From Frigoribacterium faeni (GTDB lineage: Bacteria; Actinomycetota; Actinomycetes; Actinomycetales; Microbacteriaceae), in contig NZ_BJUV01000001.1 of NCBI RefSeq assembly GCF_007988805.1, positions 124,001-188,000 of the forward strand: a DNA stretch of 64,000 nucleotides, in the 5' to 3' direction. The notes beneath the pieces were generated by a model. It saw nothing but the letters and a program-made list of their open reading frames with translations, was not told where the DNA came from and did not search any database. This document shows, in pieces, positions 27,761 to 37,126 of the stretch. How positions within the stretch are numbered: the first letter of the stretch is position 1; each line of letters opens with the position of its first letter. A program made the translations under genes and the position numbers.

Positions 27761-29547
27761 GGCAGCTCCTTCGCGCTGATGAGGGCCTGGCTGAATCCGA
27801 GCAGGACGATCTTCTGATCGCTGCCCACGGCGGGGACGGAGAAGAGCAGCTCGACGCCGTAGGTGGCCTCGATGCCCTTCGTCGTCTTGTCGAGGCCGGT
27901 CAGGTTCTTGACCGCGCCCTCGGGGTTCACCTCGGCGCCCTCGGCGGTCGGCTTCACCGTCTCGACCTCGTTCAGGCCGACGGAGACGATCGCGCCGGCG
28001 TCGTTGGTCGCGAAGGCCACGGCGGAGTCGTCGTCGGGACTCGACGAGAACTCGATCGAGGCCGTCTCGGGGAGCGCCTCGCGCTTGGCGTCCTTGTAGG
28101 GCTTGCCGATCTTGTCGCGCAGCGTGTCGCCTTCGGACTCGAAGAGCGACGCGTACTCGCTGTCGTCGCCGTTCCGCAGGATGTCGCCGTAGGCCGTGGC
28201 CAGCTGGTCGGGCTGCAGGGTGAGGAGCTTCACGTCGGGCGACAGGCGGGCCGCGCCGATCGTGGCGGGGGCGACCGTGGGAGGCGTGGCTCCCGCCTCG
28301 AGACTGGTCAGGTACTCGACCTGGTAGTTGTCGCGGGCGCTCTCCTGCACGAGGGTCATCGCGATCGGCGCCACCGCGTCGTCATCGGACTGGACGATCA
28401 CGAAGACGCTGCGCGGCCATGTGTCGGCCTGCTGCGGCAACGTGAGGGTGACAGCGCCCTCGGGGACGGCGATCGGCTCGGCGGCCCCCGAGTCCTTCGA
28501 GCGGAGGGTGTAGTTGGCCTCGCGCTGGGCGAGCGCCGGTCCCGTGAAGCGCGTCGCCGCGAGCTCGGGGTCGAGGGTGCCGTCGGCCTGCGCCGCGGTC
28601 GTCGAGATGCGTTGCACGATGCGCTCGGCCTGGGCCACCGTCACCACCGGGGGCTGCAGGTCGTCCTGCTCGTCGCCGACGGGATCGGTCGAGGTCGGCG
28701 TCGGCGTGGCGGAGACGCCCGAGCCGTTGCCGCCTACGGCGCTCGGCCAGTAGTCGGCCGTGCACCCGGAGAGGGCGAGCGCGCCGACGAGCACGACGGG
28801 CACGACGGCCACCGAACGACGGATCCCCCGGCGGCCGCCCTCGGCGGCGGACGACGTCGAGTCGCCGGCGCCGAGCGCCTTGCGACGCGACCGCCTCGTC
28901 AGACGGGGCGGCTTGCCCTGGCCGGAGGTCCGGCGCGGGCCGCGGGTGCGACGGTGGTGCGCGATCGCCCAGATGTAGAGCAGCACGCCGATGAGGAGCA
29001 CGAGGAGCCCTCCGGCGATGAGGGGTCCGGCTGTGGGCGTCGAGGTCGAGAGCGGCCAGGTCACCCGGACGGTGTCGGGCGCCGGCGCGGTGCCGTCGGA
29101 GACGACGATGAGCGAGACGTCATCCGGTGCGTCGAGTGAGAAGGTGGGGGCGGCGCCGGTGTACTCGGCGTTCCAGAGGTCGGAGTCGGCGGGGCTCGGG
29201 ACGTCCGCCCCGTCGCCGTCGACCAGGGTGCTCACGAGCTCCCCGGTCGACTCGTCGAAGTCCACCTCGTTGTAGGCGGAGTCGCCCACCCAGCCGAGGA
29301 CGTCGGACGTGCGCCCGTAGGCGGCGAAGACGGAGTCCGACTCCGAGCCGGAGATGCTGATGGTCTGTCGACCGTCGTGCCCGTGCAGGGCCTCCGACGG
29401 GACGACTGTGATCCGTGCCTCCGAATCGGAGGTCGACACGGTCGAGGACACGCTCGGCGGGGGCGCGAAGACGGTCCGCTGGGCGAAGCCCAGGGCCACC
29501 ATGAGCGCCGCCAGGACGACGACGATCACTGCGACGATGAAACGCAC
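27757..29547 (-). CDS. Hypothetical membrane/surface protein with internal lipobox-like segment
   Basis: A 596-aa protein of unknown function. It has an N-terminal helix (residues 3-25), an extracellular part of about 170 residues, a second helix (about 183-205), a basic cytoplasmic stretch, a third helix ending in VLVGALALSGCTADYW (about 262-277, lipobox-like), and a large C-terminal extracellular region. The GTG start is chosen for its strong GGAGGGAG ribosome site; a start 24 bases upstream is possible. It could be a fusion of a sortase-like membrane half and a lipoprotein half. It is coupled to cnoX by a four-base overlap. Confidence 0.75.
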   Translation of the reverse strand: MRFIVAVIVVVLAALMVALGFAQRTVFAPPPSVSSTVSTSDSEARITVVPSEALHGHDGRQTISISGSESDSVFAAYGRTSDVLGWVGDSAYNEVDFDESTGELVSTLVDGDGADVPSPADSDLWNAEYTGAAPTFSLDAPDDVSLIVVSDGTAPAPDTVRVTWPLSTSTPTAGPLIAGGLLVLLIGVLLYIWAIAHHRRTRGPRRTSGQGKPPRLTRRSRRKALGAGDSTSSAAEGGRRGIRRSVAVVPVVLVGALALSGCTADYWPSAVGGNGSGVSATPTPTSTDPVGDEQDDLQPPVVTVAQAERIVQRISTTAAQADGTLDPELAATRFTGPALAQREANYTLRSKDSGAAEPIAVPEGAVTLTLPQQADTWPRSVFVIVQSDDDAVAPIAMTLVQESARDNYQVEYLTSLEAGATPPTVAPATIGAARLSPDVKLLTLQPDQLATAYGDILRNGDDSEYASLFESEGDTLRDKIGKPYKDAKREALPETASIEFSSSPDDDSAVAFATNDAGAIVSVGLNEVETVKPTAEGAEVNPEGAVKNLTGLDKTTKGIEATYGVELLFSVPAVGSDQKIVLLGFSQALISAKELP

Positions 29548-29639
29548 GTTTCTCTCCCTCCGTGCCACCATCCCGGTCGGGTCGCGACGAACCGCTCGGG
29601 ACGGTCACGCCAGCGCGGGCCCTGGCCGGATGGCCGGGC

Positions 29640-29760
29640 GCGGCAGCAGAATTTAAGACGGCTCAGCGTATCCGACGAGCCTGTGAGGCGCCTAACCGGC
29701 CGGTGCAGCCCCCCGTCCGGGGTGGCGACCGGCCTCGCTGCCGCTAAAATCGACGCGTCC
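29640..29760. promoter_or_regulatory. Divergent promoter region
   Basis: Two -10-like hexamers face away from each other: TTAAAT on the minus strand (29651-29656) for the membrane-protein gene and TAAAAT (29745-29750) on the plus strand for the coiled-coil gene. No clear -35 elements are seen. Confidence 0.4.
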
Positions 29761-29804
29761 GGGCCGTGAGACTTCGCGCCCGCCGCCGAGCTTGAGGAGA
29801 CACC

Positions 29805-31655
29805 GTGGCCGCTGACGAAGCAGAATTCGGAACGGAACTCCGGGGCTACCGCAAAGAAGAGGTCGACCGCGCGCTGAACGACCTGCGCCGCGAGCTCATC
29901 AAGTCCAATGCCGACCGCGCCGAGGTCGCGTCCGAGCTGGGCCGCATGCAGGTTCGCCTCGACGACCTGCAGTCCGAGCTCGACGAGGCGGGCACCCCGA
30001 CCTACTCCGGCCTCGGCAGCAAGCTCGAGCAGACCCTGCGGCTCGCCGAGCAGCAGGCGACCCGGCTCGTCAGCCAGGCCGACATCGACGCGGAGGAGCT
30101 GCGCCGCTCGTCCGGCGCCGAGGCCGAACGGCTCGTCTCCGACGCCACCGAGCGCGCCGACGCCCTGCTGAACGACGCCAGGGGCCGCGCCTCGGCTCAG
30201 ATCGACGAGTCGCGCGCGGAGGCCGATCGCATGGTCGCGCGCGCCCGCAACGAGGTCCGATCGCTCCTCCAGGAGGCCCAGCGCGACTCCTCGGCGATGC
30301 GCGGCGCCGCCGCGACCGAGGCGGCCGAGAACGTCTCGACGGCACGCCACGAGGCGGCGGCGCTCCGCGCCGACGTCGAGCGCGACGTGGCCGAGCAGCG
30401 CGCGGTCGTCGGCCGCGAGGTGGCCGAGGCACGCGACGGGGCCGCCGAGCTGGCTCGGACCACCGAGGAGACCCGCGCCCTGTTCGTCAGCGACAGCGAG
30501 CGGCAGCGAGCCGATCTCGAGCGCGAGGGAGACACCCTCCGCGCCGAGCTGGCGCGACTCGACGAGACGACCCGGGCCGAGCTCGACCTCGAGGTGACCA
30601 CCCGTCGCGCGGACCTCGATCGCGAGATCGCGGCCGCCCGCGCCGACCTCGACGACGACGTCGAGAACCGTCGCGCCGAGCTCGACCGCGACATCGCCGA
30701 ACAACGCGCCGAGCTGGCTCGCCACGTCGCCGAGACCCGCGCCGAGCTCGCCCGTGAGCAGGACGCCCGACGCGACGACCTGGCCCGCGAGGTCGACTCG
30801 ACCCGCGCCTCCCTGGCCGCCGAGGCCCTCGAGGTCCGGGCCGGCCTCGAGCTCGAGATCGAGACGGCCCGCGCCCAGCTCGACCGGGACGCCCGCGCCG
30901 TGCGCGACGAGCTCGAGCTGGCGCGCACGACCACGCGCGACGAGATCGAGCGCACGACCGTCGAGACGCGCGAGCGCCTGGCCCGCGACGTCGAGCAGCA
31001 GGGCGACCGCCTCGCCCGCGAAGCCGACGAGCACCGGGCTCTGGTCGAGGCCGAGACGGCGAACGCCCGGGCCGACCTCGACGCCGAGGTCGCCGAGAGC
31101 CAGGCCCGACTCGTCGACGACGAAGGGGCCCAGCGGGCACGGCTCGAGAACGAGGCCGCGACGGCGCGTGCCGAGCTGGCGGCCGAGCGCGACCGAGCCG
31201 AGACCGAGCTCGCCCGCGAGCTCGAGGACGCCCGGACCGCCCTCCGTCTCGAGATCACCACCCGCACGGACGACCTCGAGCGCGATCTCGTCGCCCGGCA
31301 TCAGGCCGCCGTCGCCGAGACGCAGAACTACCTCGACGACGCCCACGCCCAGCTCGACGAGGCGCGGCAGCGGGCGGTCGACGGCCGGCGCGAGGCGGAC
31401 GAGCTCGAGCGGTCGTCGCACGAGCACGCCCGTTCCGTCCGCGGAGAGGCCGACGCCACCGCTCACGAGGTGCTGACGAACGCCGAGGTCCGGGCTCGGG
31501 ACATCGTCTCCGAGGCCGAGGAACGCGCACGGGACCTCGTCGGCGACGCCGAGCAGAGGCTGTCCGAGCTGCGGGAGGAGCGCGACGCCGTCGCCTCGTA
31601 CCTCGAGAACCTCCGCGGCATGTTGAGCGAAGCCGCACGGGTTACGACAGAGTAG
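29805..31655 (+). CDS. Long coiled-coil protein with 24 hendecad repeats (FilP/Scy- or DivIVA-like)
   Basis: A 616-aa, almost wholly charged helical protein. Residues 1-30 (FGTELRGYRKEEVDRAL) resemble the DivIVA N-terminal membrane-binding region. Residues 235-498 are 24 consecutive 11-residue units of the form R-A-x-L-x-x-(E/D), for example RAELDRDIAEQ, without a single insertion. Residues 60-130 and 520-600 are further coiled coil. In Streptomyces, hendecad proteins FilP and Scy build polar cytoskeletal filaments with DivIVA; this is the likely role. The start is a GTG. Confidence 0.82.
   Translation: MAADEAEFGTELRGYRKEEVDRALNDLRRELIKSNADRAEVASELGRMQVRLDDLQSELDEAGTPTYSGLGSKLEQTLRLAEQQATRLVSQADIDAEELRRSSGAEAERLVSDATERADALLNDARGRASAQIDESRAEADRMVARARNEVRSLLQEAQRDSSAMRGAAATEAAENVSTARHEAAALRADVERDVAEQRAVVGREVAEARDGAAELARTTEETRALFVSDSERQRADLEREGDTLRAELARLDETTRAELDLEVTTRRADLDREIAAARADLDDDVENRRAELDRDIAEQRAELARHVAETRAELAREQDARRDDLAREVDSTRASLAAEALEVRAGLELEIETARAQLDRDARAVRDELELARTTTRDEIERTTVETRERLARDVEQQGDRLAREADEHRALVEAETANARADLDAEVAESQARLVDDEGAQRARLENEAATARAELAAERDRAETELARELEDARTALRLEITTRTDDLERDLVARHQAAVAETQNYLDDAHAQLDEARQRAVDGRREADELERSSHEHARSVRGEADATAHEVLTNAEVRARDIVSEAEERARDLVGDAEQRLSELREERDAVASYLENLRGMLSEAARVTTE
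30507..31298 (+). repeat. 24 tandem 33-base units coding 11-residue repeats
   Basis: In-frame repeat block within the coiled-coil gene. Units are diverged at DNA level but keep Arg at position 1 (20 of 24) and Leu or a similar residue at position 4 in every unit. Confidence 0.85.
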
Positions 31656-31711
31656 GCAGTCGGTGACGTCCCGGTGAACGACGCCATCACCGTCGACAGG
31701 AGTCCCCGCCA

Positions 31712-32770
31712 GTGAAGATCCACAACCCGTTCCGGCTGGGCCTGCTGGCAGGACTCGGCGTGCTGGTCGCCCTCGTGATCGGCGGGGCCGTCAGCGAGCT
31801 CTCGACGATCATCACCTACGTCGGGGCCGCGATCTTCATCTCGCTGGGCCTCGACCCCGTGGTGACCTGGCTCGAGAGACGACGCGTGCCGCGGTCGCTG
31901 GCCATCGTCATCGTGATGACGGCGGTGCTGGGTGCGGTCGTCGGCGTGGTCTTCGCCATCGTCCCGGTGATCGTGAGCCAGGCCACGGCCCTCATCACGA
32001 ACCTCGTCACCTATCTGCAGAGCGTCACGACGCAGCAGTTCGTCGACAACCTGCAGGAGCTCGTCCCGCAGAACGTCTTCGACGTGCAGCAGGGTCTCGA
32101 CTCGGTGGTGTCGTTCCTCAGCGACCCCGACAACGTCGTCACCATCGGCGGCGGGGTCCTGGCCGTGGGCGTCGCCATCGGCAACGGCCTCTTCGCCACC
32201 GTCATCGTGCTCATCCTGACCCTCTACTTCACGTCATCGATCACCGTGTTCAAGCGCGGCCTGTACCAGCTCGTGCCGGCCTCGAAGCGCCTCAGATTCG
32301 TCGGCATCGCCGAGCAGATCAGCGAGTCCGTCGGCCGCTACGTGATCGGACAGTTCACCCTCGCGGCGATCAACGGCATCCTCAGCTTCGTGTTCCTGAG
32401 CATCATCGGCGCCGAGCAGCCGGCGGTGTTCGCCTTCATCGCGTTCCTGGGCTCGATCATCCCGCTCGTCGGCACGATCAGCGGCTCGGCCGTCATCGTG
32501 CTGGCCCAGGTCGCGCTGCTGCCGCAGTCCCCCGCGACCTGGATCACGGCCGCGATCTGGTACCTCCTGTACATGCAGGTCGAGGCCTACCTGCTCAGCC
32601 CCCGCATCATGCGGCGCGCGGTCAAGGTGCCCGGCGTCATCGTCGTCATCGCCGCCCTGGTCGGCGGCACCCTCCTCGGCGTGCTCGGCGCGCTGATCGC
32701 CATCCCCGTCGCGGCGTCCGTGCTGCTAATCATCCGCGAGGTCGTCGTGCCTCGCCAGAACGAGCTCTGA
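31712..32770 (+). CDS. AI-2E family transporter (PerM-type permease)
   Basis: A 352-aa membrane protein with about eight helices, the family GLDPVVTWLERRRVPRSLAI segment after helix two and the C-terminal IPLVGTISGSAVIVLAQ / QVEAYLLSPRIMRRAV blocks. The family includes autoinducer-2 exporters and Na/H antiporters, so the substrate is open. It starts 56 bases after the coiled-coil gene and may be co-transcribed. Confidence 0.9.
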   Translation: MKIHNPFRLGLLAGLGVLVALVIGGAVSELSTIITYVGAAIFISLGLDPVVTWLERRRVPRSLAIVIVMTAVLGAVVGVVFAIVPVIVSQATALITNLVTYLQSVTTQQFVDNLQELVPQNVFDVQQGLDSVVSFLSDPDNVVTIGGGVLAVGVAIGNGLFATVIVLILTLYFTSSITVFKRGLYQLVPASKRLRFVGIAEQISESVGRYVIGQFTLAAINGILSFVFLSIIGAEQPAVFAFIAFLGSIIPLVGTISGSAVIVLAQVALLPQSPATWITAAIWYLLYMQVEAYLLSPRIMRRAVKVPGVIVVIAALVGGTLLGVLGALIAIPVAASVLLIIREVVVPRQNEL

Positions 32771-32857
32771 CGCGCATCCCGCGTGGCCCGGTCGGCTCGG
32801 TGTCGCGAGGCTGAGCCTCCGCCCCCGGGCTCGCAGCTCGGGGGTGGAGCTCCGACC

Positions 32858-33589
32858 TCAGGGCCAGCTGCTCGGCAGAGGCAGAGCAGCAGGGGCCGCT
32901 CGCCGGACGATCTCGGTCAGGACCCGGGACGTCTGCTTCTCGCCGACCCAGAGGTGCTTGCCCCCCTCGACGTCAACGACCTCGACACGCGGCACCGCGC
33001 CGAACCGGCGACGGGCCTCGTAGGGCCGGAGGTAGTCGTCGAACTCCGGCACGACGGCGACGATCGGCGTCGACACCTCGTTCCAGGCCTCCAGCTCGGC
33101 GTCGCTCGTGCGGTGCAGCGGAGGCGACAGGAGCACGAGACCGGCGACCTCGACGTCGCGACCGTGCTTGAGCGCGACCTCGGTGCCGAACGACCATCCG
33201 ACCAGCCACGGCGTCGGCAGCCCCTCGTCGCGCACGAACGCGACGGCCGCCGCGAGGTCGGCGGCCTCGGCCACCCCGTCGCCGAATGCCCCGTCCGACC
33301 GGCCCCGCGGCGATGAGACCCCCCGGAAGTTGAACCGCAGCACCGCGAGATCGGCGAGAGCGGGGAGGCGCGCAGCGGCCTTCCGGATGACGTGGGAATC
33401 CATGAACCCCCCGGCCGTGGGGAGCGGGTGCAACGTCACGAGGGTGCCGACGGCGGGACGATCGAGAGGGACGGAGAGCTCGCCCACGAGGGTGAGGCCG
33501 TCGCCGGTGCGGAGCTCGACGTCGCGGCGCCGGGCGGGGAGTTCGACTCCTCCGCGGATCTCGACGGGGCGGTCGGGAGCGTCGGTCAC
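32858..33589 (-). CDS. Alpha/beta hydrolase, dienelactone-hydrolase-like
   Basis: A 243-aa hydrolase: LHPLPTAGG oxyanion-hole region, a nucleophile elbow GWSFGTE (about residues 131-137), acid near EFDDYLRP and catalytic His in GGKHLWVG. The short size fits small serine hydrolases of the KANL3/Tex30-like group common in bacteria. The GTG start overlaps the preceding gene's stop (GTGA). Confidence 0.83.
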   Translation of the reverse strand: MTDAPDRPVEIRGGVELPARRRDVELRTGDGLTLVGELSVPLDRPAVGTLVTLHPLPTAGGFMDSHVIRKAAARLPALADLAVLRFNFRGVSSPRGRSDGAFGDGVAEAADLAAAVAFVRDEGLPTPWLVGWSFGTEVALKHGRDVEVAGLVLLSPPLHRTSDAELEAWNEVSTPIVAVVPEFDDYLRPYEARRRFGAVPRVEVVDVEGGKHLWVGEKQTSRVLTEIVRRAAPAALPLPSSWP

Positions 33590-33885
33590 GAGATCCTCCA
33601 GCAGTGGGTGTGCCAATGACGGCGGGACGCGAGATCGTCCGCCTCTCCGAACAGGCCGTCGGCCCGCCACACCACGACGTGGGCGGTACCGGGCGCCACG
33701 ATCAGCGAGCAGCCCGGACAGACGTATTCCTTGACCGACGACGACGCGCCGATCGCCTGAACGGTGTAGCTGCGGCCGTGTCGGGTCTCGGTGGTCGCAC
33801 CGCCGCGGATCGCTCTCTCGATTCCACCGGACTCGTCGTCCTTCGGTCGGTCGCGGGGTCGGCGCGGTCGATTGCTGCGGGGCAT
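33586..33885 (-). CDS. Small actinobacterial protein with Cys/His cluster
   Basis: A 99-aa protein with a basic N-terminus (RSNRPRRPRDRP), then YVCPGC and near the end RRHWHTHCW. The two CxxC/HxxC-like elements could bind zinc. Homologues are widespread in Actinobacteria and often labelled only ATP/GTP-binding without support. The function is unknown; it is coupled to the hydrolase gene. A GTG nine bases upstream is an alternative start. Confidence 0.72.
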   Translation of the reverse strand: MPRSNRPRRPRDRPKDDESGGIERAIRGGATTETRHGRSYTVQAIGASSSVKEYVCPGCSLIVAPGTAHVVVWRADGLFGEADDLASRRHWHTHCWRIS

Positions 33886-33986
33886 GGGATCCACCGTATC
33901 GCGGTCGAGACGGACGACGACGCGGAACGACCGTCTCGACGGGTGAGCCTCGTCGGTCCGACCGGCCCGGGCTCGTGACGTGGGGC

Positions 33987-34787
33987 CTAGTACCAGTTGA
34001 CGGCCTGCGAGTGCGACCAGGCGCCGCAGGGCGAGCCGTAGACGCCCGAGATGTAGTTCAGCCCCCAGGTGATCTGGGTGGCGGGGTTGGTCTGCCAGTC
34101 GGCGCCGGCCGTGGCCATCTTGCTGCCCGGCAACGACTGCGGGATGCCGTAGGCGCCGCTCGAGCCGTTGGAGGCGTACACGTTCCAGCCGGACTCCTTG
34201 TTCCAGAGCGAGACGAGGCAGTCGTACTCGCCCGTGCCCCAGCCCCGAGCCGAGACCATGCCGGCGGCGATGGCCTTGGCACTGCCGGGATCGGGGACCC
34301 CGGCCGCAGGAGCGGCGGACACCGCGGGTGCGGCCGCCGAGCTCGACGACTCGTCGACGCTGGCCGTCTCGGCCGTGACGTCGGCGACGACGGGCTCGGG
34401 TTCCGGCTCGGGCGGCGGCGGCAGGGTCACGCCGTAGCCGTCGCGGTCGACGGTGACGGCGGACGCACCGGCCACGGAGTAGGACTGCCCGGGCGCCACG
34501 AGCACCGAGGCGCCGCCGACGACACGCGTGGTCGCCTCGGCACCCGAGAGGGGATTGACCAGAGAGGCCGACACGAAGGCGAACGAGGCGCAGAACCCGA
34601 GGAACGGGACGACGTAGCGACCTCTGCGCGCGCGCCCGGGGCCCGCGGGAGCCGGGGTGGGAGACACCAGGGTCGACGCCGCCACGACTCGGCGGGGAGC
34701 CGAGGGTCGTGAGACCAGCGCCGGATGCTCTCGTCGAGTGATTCCGGTCGTCGAAGTTGCCGCGTGCCTACCCATGAGTTCATTCAT
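33987..34787 (-). CDS. Secreted transglycosylase-like protein (aggregation-promoting-factor C-terminal domain)
   Basis: A 266-aa protein: a basic N-terminus, a membrane/signal helix (about residues 53-72), an extracellular region with a Pro/Glu spacer (PPPPEPEPEP), and a C-terminal lysozyme-like domain with the catalytic Glu in LWNKESGWN and GAYGIPQSLPGSKMA. Such proteins cut peptidoglycan during growth. Two in-frame ATGs (34787 and 34775) are possible. It is a single gene. The 34788-34904 gap shows no other gene. Confidence 0.85.
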   Translation of the reverse strand: MNELMGRHAATSTTGITRREHPALVSRPSAPRRVVAASTLVSPTPAPAGPGRARRGRYVVPFLGFCASFAFVSASLVNPLSGAEATTRVVGGASVLVAPGQSYSVAGASAVTVDRDGYGVTLPPPPEPEPEPVVADVTAETASVDESSSSAAAPAVSAAPAAGVPDPGSAKAIAAGMVSARGWGTGEYDCLVSLWNKESGWNVYASNGSSGAYGIPQSLPGSKMATAGADWQTNPATQITWGLNYISGVYGSPCGAWSHSQAVNWY

Positions 34788-34904
34788 GGTAACGGAAATG
34801 TCACGACCTGACCAGGTCCGCACCCCCGTGTGTCGGCCCGGCAGCTCGTTCCGGCAGCCGGTGGCCCGCGTCCGGCGGCCCCGGCGGCCCCGGCTGCGCC
34901 GGGG

Positions 34905-35477
34905 TCAGCGGACGGCGAGCATGACGTCGACGACGGCGTCGAGCACGACGTCCACCTGGGCCTCGCGGTATCCGCCCCGCTTGGGACGGAAGACCGACGC
35001 ACGGACGTCGTCGATGCTGAGGGCCCGTCCATCGCCGAAGTAGCCCTGGAGTCGACGGGCGAGGCGATCGACGTCGGCCGGGTGGTAGCCGACCGTGAGG
35101 AATCCGACCCGGTCGAAGCGGTGGCCCACCGGACGGTCGAGTCTCGCGACGATCTCCTCGGCGGTCGTCCGGGCGTCCGCGAGCCACGTCGCGTCGGCCG
35201 ATCCGGAGGCGGACTGCTCCTTCTCCCGGCTGGCGAAGGCGTCCTCGAGTCGTTCGAGAGCGGCGTCGACGTGAGCCGTCGAGTACCCGCCCTTCGCCAT
35301 CGTGAACGCCGTGCGCCGGATCCGCGTCGAATCGACGTCGGACGCGGTCCGCCCGCCGGAGGCGCCGCCGGAGTACGCGGCCCGCGCGGTGGCGAGGAAC
35401 GACTCGACCTCGTCGACGTCGTAGCCGAGCTGACCCTGCGGAGCAATCGGGAATGTCGTCTTCACGATGTCCATCAT
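34905..35477 (-). CDS. DivIVA-domain protein
   Basis: A 190-aa protein with repeated DivIVA-type segments: GYDVDEVESFL (about residues 18-28), KGGYSTAHVDAALERL (about 62-77), VGYHPADVDRLARRL and KRGGYREAQVDVVLDAV. Each resembles the DivIVA GYxxxxVDxxL unit, so the protein consists of four such units without a long coil. Its role is unknown, probably linked to envelope growth. The start is one of two adjacent ATGs. Confidence 0.75.
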   Translation of the reverse strand: MMDIVKTTFPIAPQGQLGYDVDEVESFLATARAAYSGGASGGRTASDVDSTRIRRTAFTMAKGGYSTAHVDAALERLEDAFASREKEQSASGSADATWLADARTTAEEIVARLDRPVGHRFDRVGFLTVGYHPADVDRLARRLQGYFGDGRALSIDDVRASVFRPKRGGYREAQVDVVLDAVVDVMLAVR

Positions 35478-35536
35478 GCCGCACGGGGACCTCGCGTCCG
35501 CCTGGACGCCCCGCCGCCCCTCGACCGGCGACGCCC

Positions 35537-36535
35537 CTAGGTGACGATGAGGAACAGCGCGTAGGCGGCCGCGGCCGAGGGCAGCGTGCTGTCGAGCCGA
35601 TCGAGGAATCCGCCGTGACCCGGCAACCAGGTGGAGATGTCCTTGATGCCGAGATCGCGTTTGATGAGCGACTCGGAGAGATCGCCGATCGTCGCGGTGA
35701 CGATGATCACCCCGCCGAGGACGAAGCCGAACCACCAGGCCTCGCCGAGCATCAGCCACGAGGTCAGGATCGCCGCGATGAAGCTCGCCGCGACGGAACC
35801 GGCGAAGCCCTCCCAGGTCTTCTTGGGGCTGATCCGCGGCGCCATCGGGTGCTTGCCGAAGTTCAGGCCGGTGGCGTACGCCCCCGTGTCGACCGCGATC
35901 ACGATGATGAGGGTCGCGAGCGTCCAGTTGGCCCCGTTCGGCTGAGCCGCCATGAGGGCCATGAAGCTGCCGAGGAACGCGCAGTAGATCAGGACGAAGG
36001 CCCCTGCGCCGATGTCGCGGAGGACCGAGGAGGCGCTGGTCCGGTGAGAGGGGCGCGCCAGCTCGACGAGTCTCCACACCGACACCACCACGACGCCGCC
36101 CAGCAGAGCGAGCCACTGCCCCTGCGCCCCGTAGAGGAACGCCGCCGGGACGATGGCCACTCCGGCCAGGACGCTCGGCAGCCGCGGGACGTCGCGGCCG
36201 GCGAACCGCAGGGCGCTGGCCAGCTCGAAGCAGAGCGATCCGATCAGCGCCGCAGCGACGATCATGAAGAACGCCGGCTCGAAGATCAGACTCACCAGCA
36301 CGGCGGCGCCGAGTCCGACGCCGACGGCGATGGCCGCCGGCAGGTTCCGGCCCGTCCGGGCGGTGAGCTTCTCGTTGCGCGCACCCAGCGCGGCCTTGCG
36401 GTTCCGCAGCTGGTTCTCGAGGTCGTGGCGGGCGGCCTGCGCCCGCGCGTCGAAGTCGGCGCGACGGCTGCCGAGGGTTGTCTTGGGGGTCGGCGCCGAT
36501 TCGTCGGGACGGGGGCCGTCGGGAGCGTCGCTCAT
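35537..36535 (-). CDS. cdsA: Phosphatidate cytidylyltransferase
   Basis: A 332-aa membrane enzyme making CDP-diacylglycerol. It has an about 60-residue charged N-terminal extension, then about eight helices, the metal-site region SPKKTWEGFAGS (about residues 230-241) and the family signature in KRDLGIKDISTWLPGHGG (about 290-307). It lies directly after frr with no gap. Confidence 0.95.
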   Translation of the reverse strand: MSDAPDGPRPDESAPTPKTTLGSRRADFDARAQAARHDLENQLRNRKAALGARNEKLTARTGRNLPAAIAVGVGLGAAVLVSLIFEPAFFMIVAAALIGSLCFELASALRFAGRDVPRLPSVLAGVAIVPAAFLYGAQGQWLALLGGVVVVSVWRLVELARPSHRTSASSVLRDIGAGAFVLIYCAFLGSFMALMAAQPNGANWTLATLIIVIAVDTGAYATGLNFGKHPMAPRISPKKTWEGFAGSVAASFIAAILTSWLMLGEAWWFGFVLGGVIIVTATIGDLSESLIKRDLGIKDISTWLPGHGGFLDRLDSTLPSAAAAYALFLIVT

Positions 36536-37093
36536 CTAGACCTCGAGCAGCTCGGCTTCCTTCTTCTTCAAGGCGTCGTCGATCGAGTCGATGAAGCTCT
36601 TGGTGAGGCTCTCGAGGTCCTTCTCGGCACGAGCCACCTCGTCGTCGCCGACCTCGGACTTGAGAGCGTCGAGGTCGTCCTTGGACTTGCGACGGATGTT
36701 GCGGATCTGGACCTTGGCGTCCTCGCCCTTGCTCCGGACGATCTTCACGAACTCCTTGCGGCGCTCCTGCGTCAGCTCGGGGATCGTCACGCGCACCAGG
36801 GTGCCGTCGTTGGTCGGGCTGGCGCCGAGGTTCGGGAACGTCGCGATGGCCTTCTCGATCTCCTTGAGAGCCGTCTTGTCGTACGGGGTGACGATCATCG
36901 TGCGAGCCTCGGGCACCTGCAGCGACGCCAGCTGCGCGAGCGGGGTCGGCGTGCCGTAGTAGTCGACGGGGATCTTCTGGAAGAGCGCCGGATTGATGCG
37001 CCCCGTCCGGACCTGACCGAAGTCGGTCTTGGCGGACTCCAGGGCCCGCTCCATCTTCTCGCGCGTCTCGTTCTGTACGTCGGTGATCGCCAC
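36536..37093 (-). CDS. frr: Ribosome recycling factor
   Basis: A 185-aa RRF: the start [16 protein letters not shown]-like helix, the conserved [10 protein letters not shown] and [10 protein letters not shown] segments and [12 protein letters not shown]. Normal length. It acts with EF-G to split post-termination ribosomes and lies between pyrH and cdsA as in most Actinobacteria. Confidence 0.97.
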   Translation of the reverse strand: MAITDVQNETREKMERALESAKTDFGQVRTGRINPALFQKIPVDYYGTPTPLAQLASLQVPEARTMIVTPYDKTALKEIEKAIATFPNLGASPTNDGTLVRVTIPELTQERRKEFVKIVRSKGEDAKVQIRNIRRKSKDDLDALKSEVGDDEVARAEKDLESLTKSFIDSIDDALKKKEAELLEV

Positions 37094-37126
37094 AATGCTC
37101 CCTTGATTCGTTGTCGAGCTTAGTCG

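Noticed and set aside
29526-31466. 646-codon minus-strand frame opposite the coiled-coil gene
   Set aside because: It mirrors the 33-base repeats of the real gene; the Gly/Leu/Val repeats are a by-product of the GC-rich hendecad codons.
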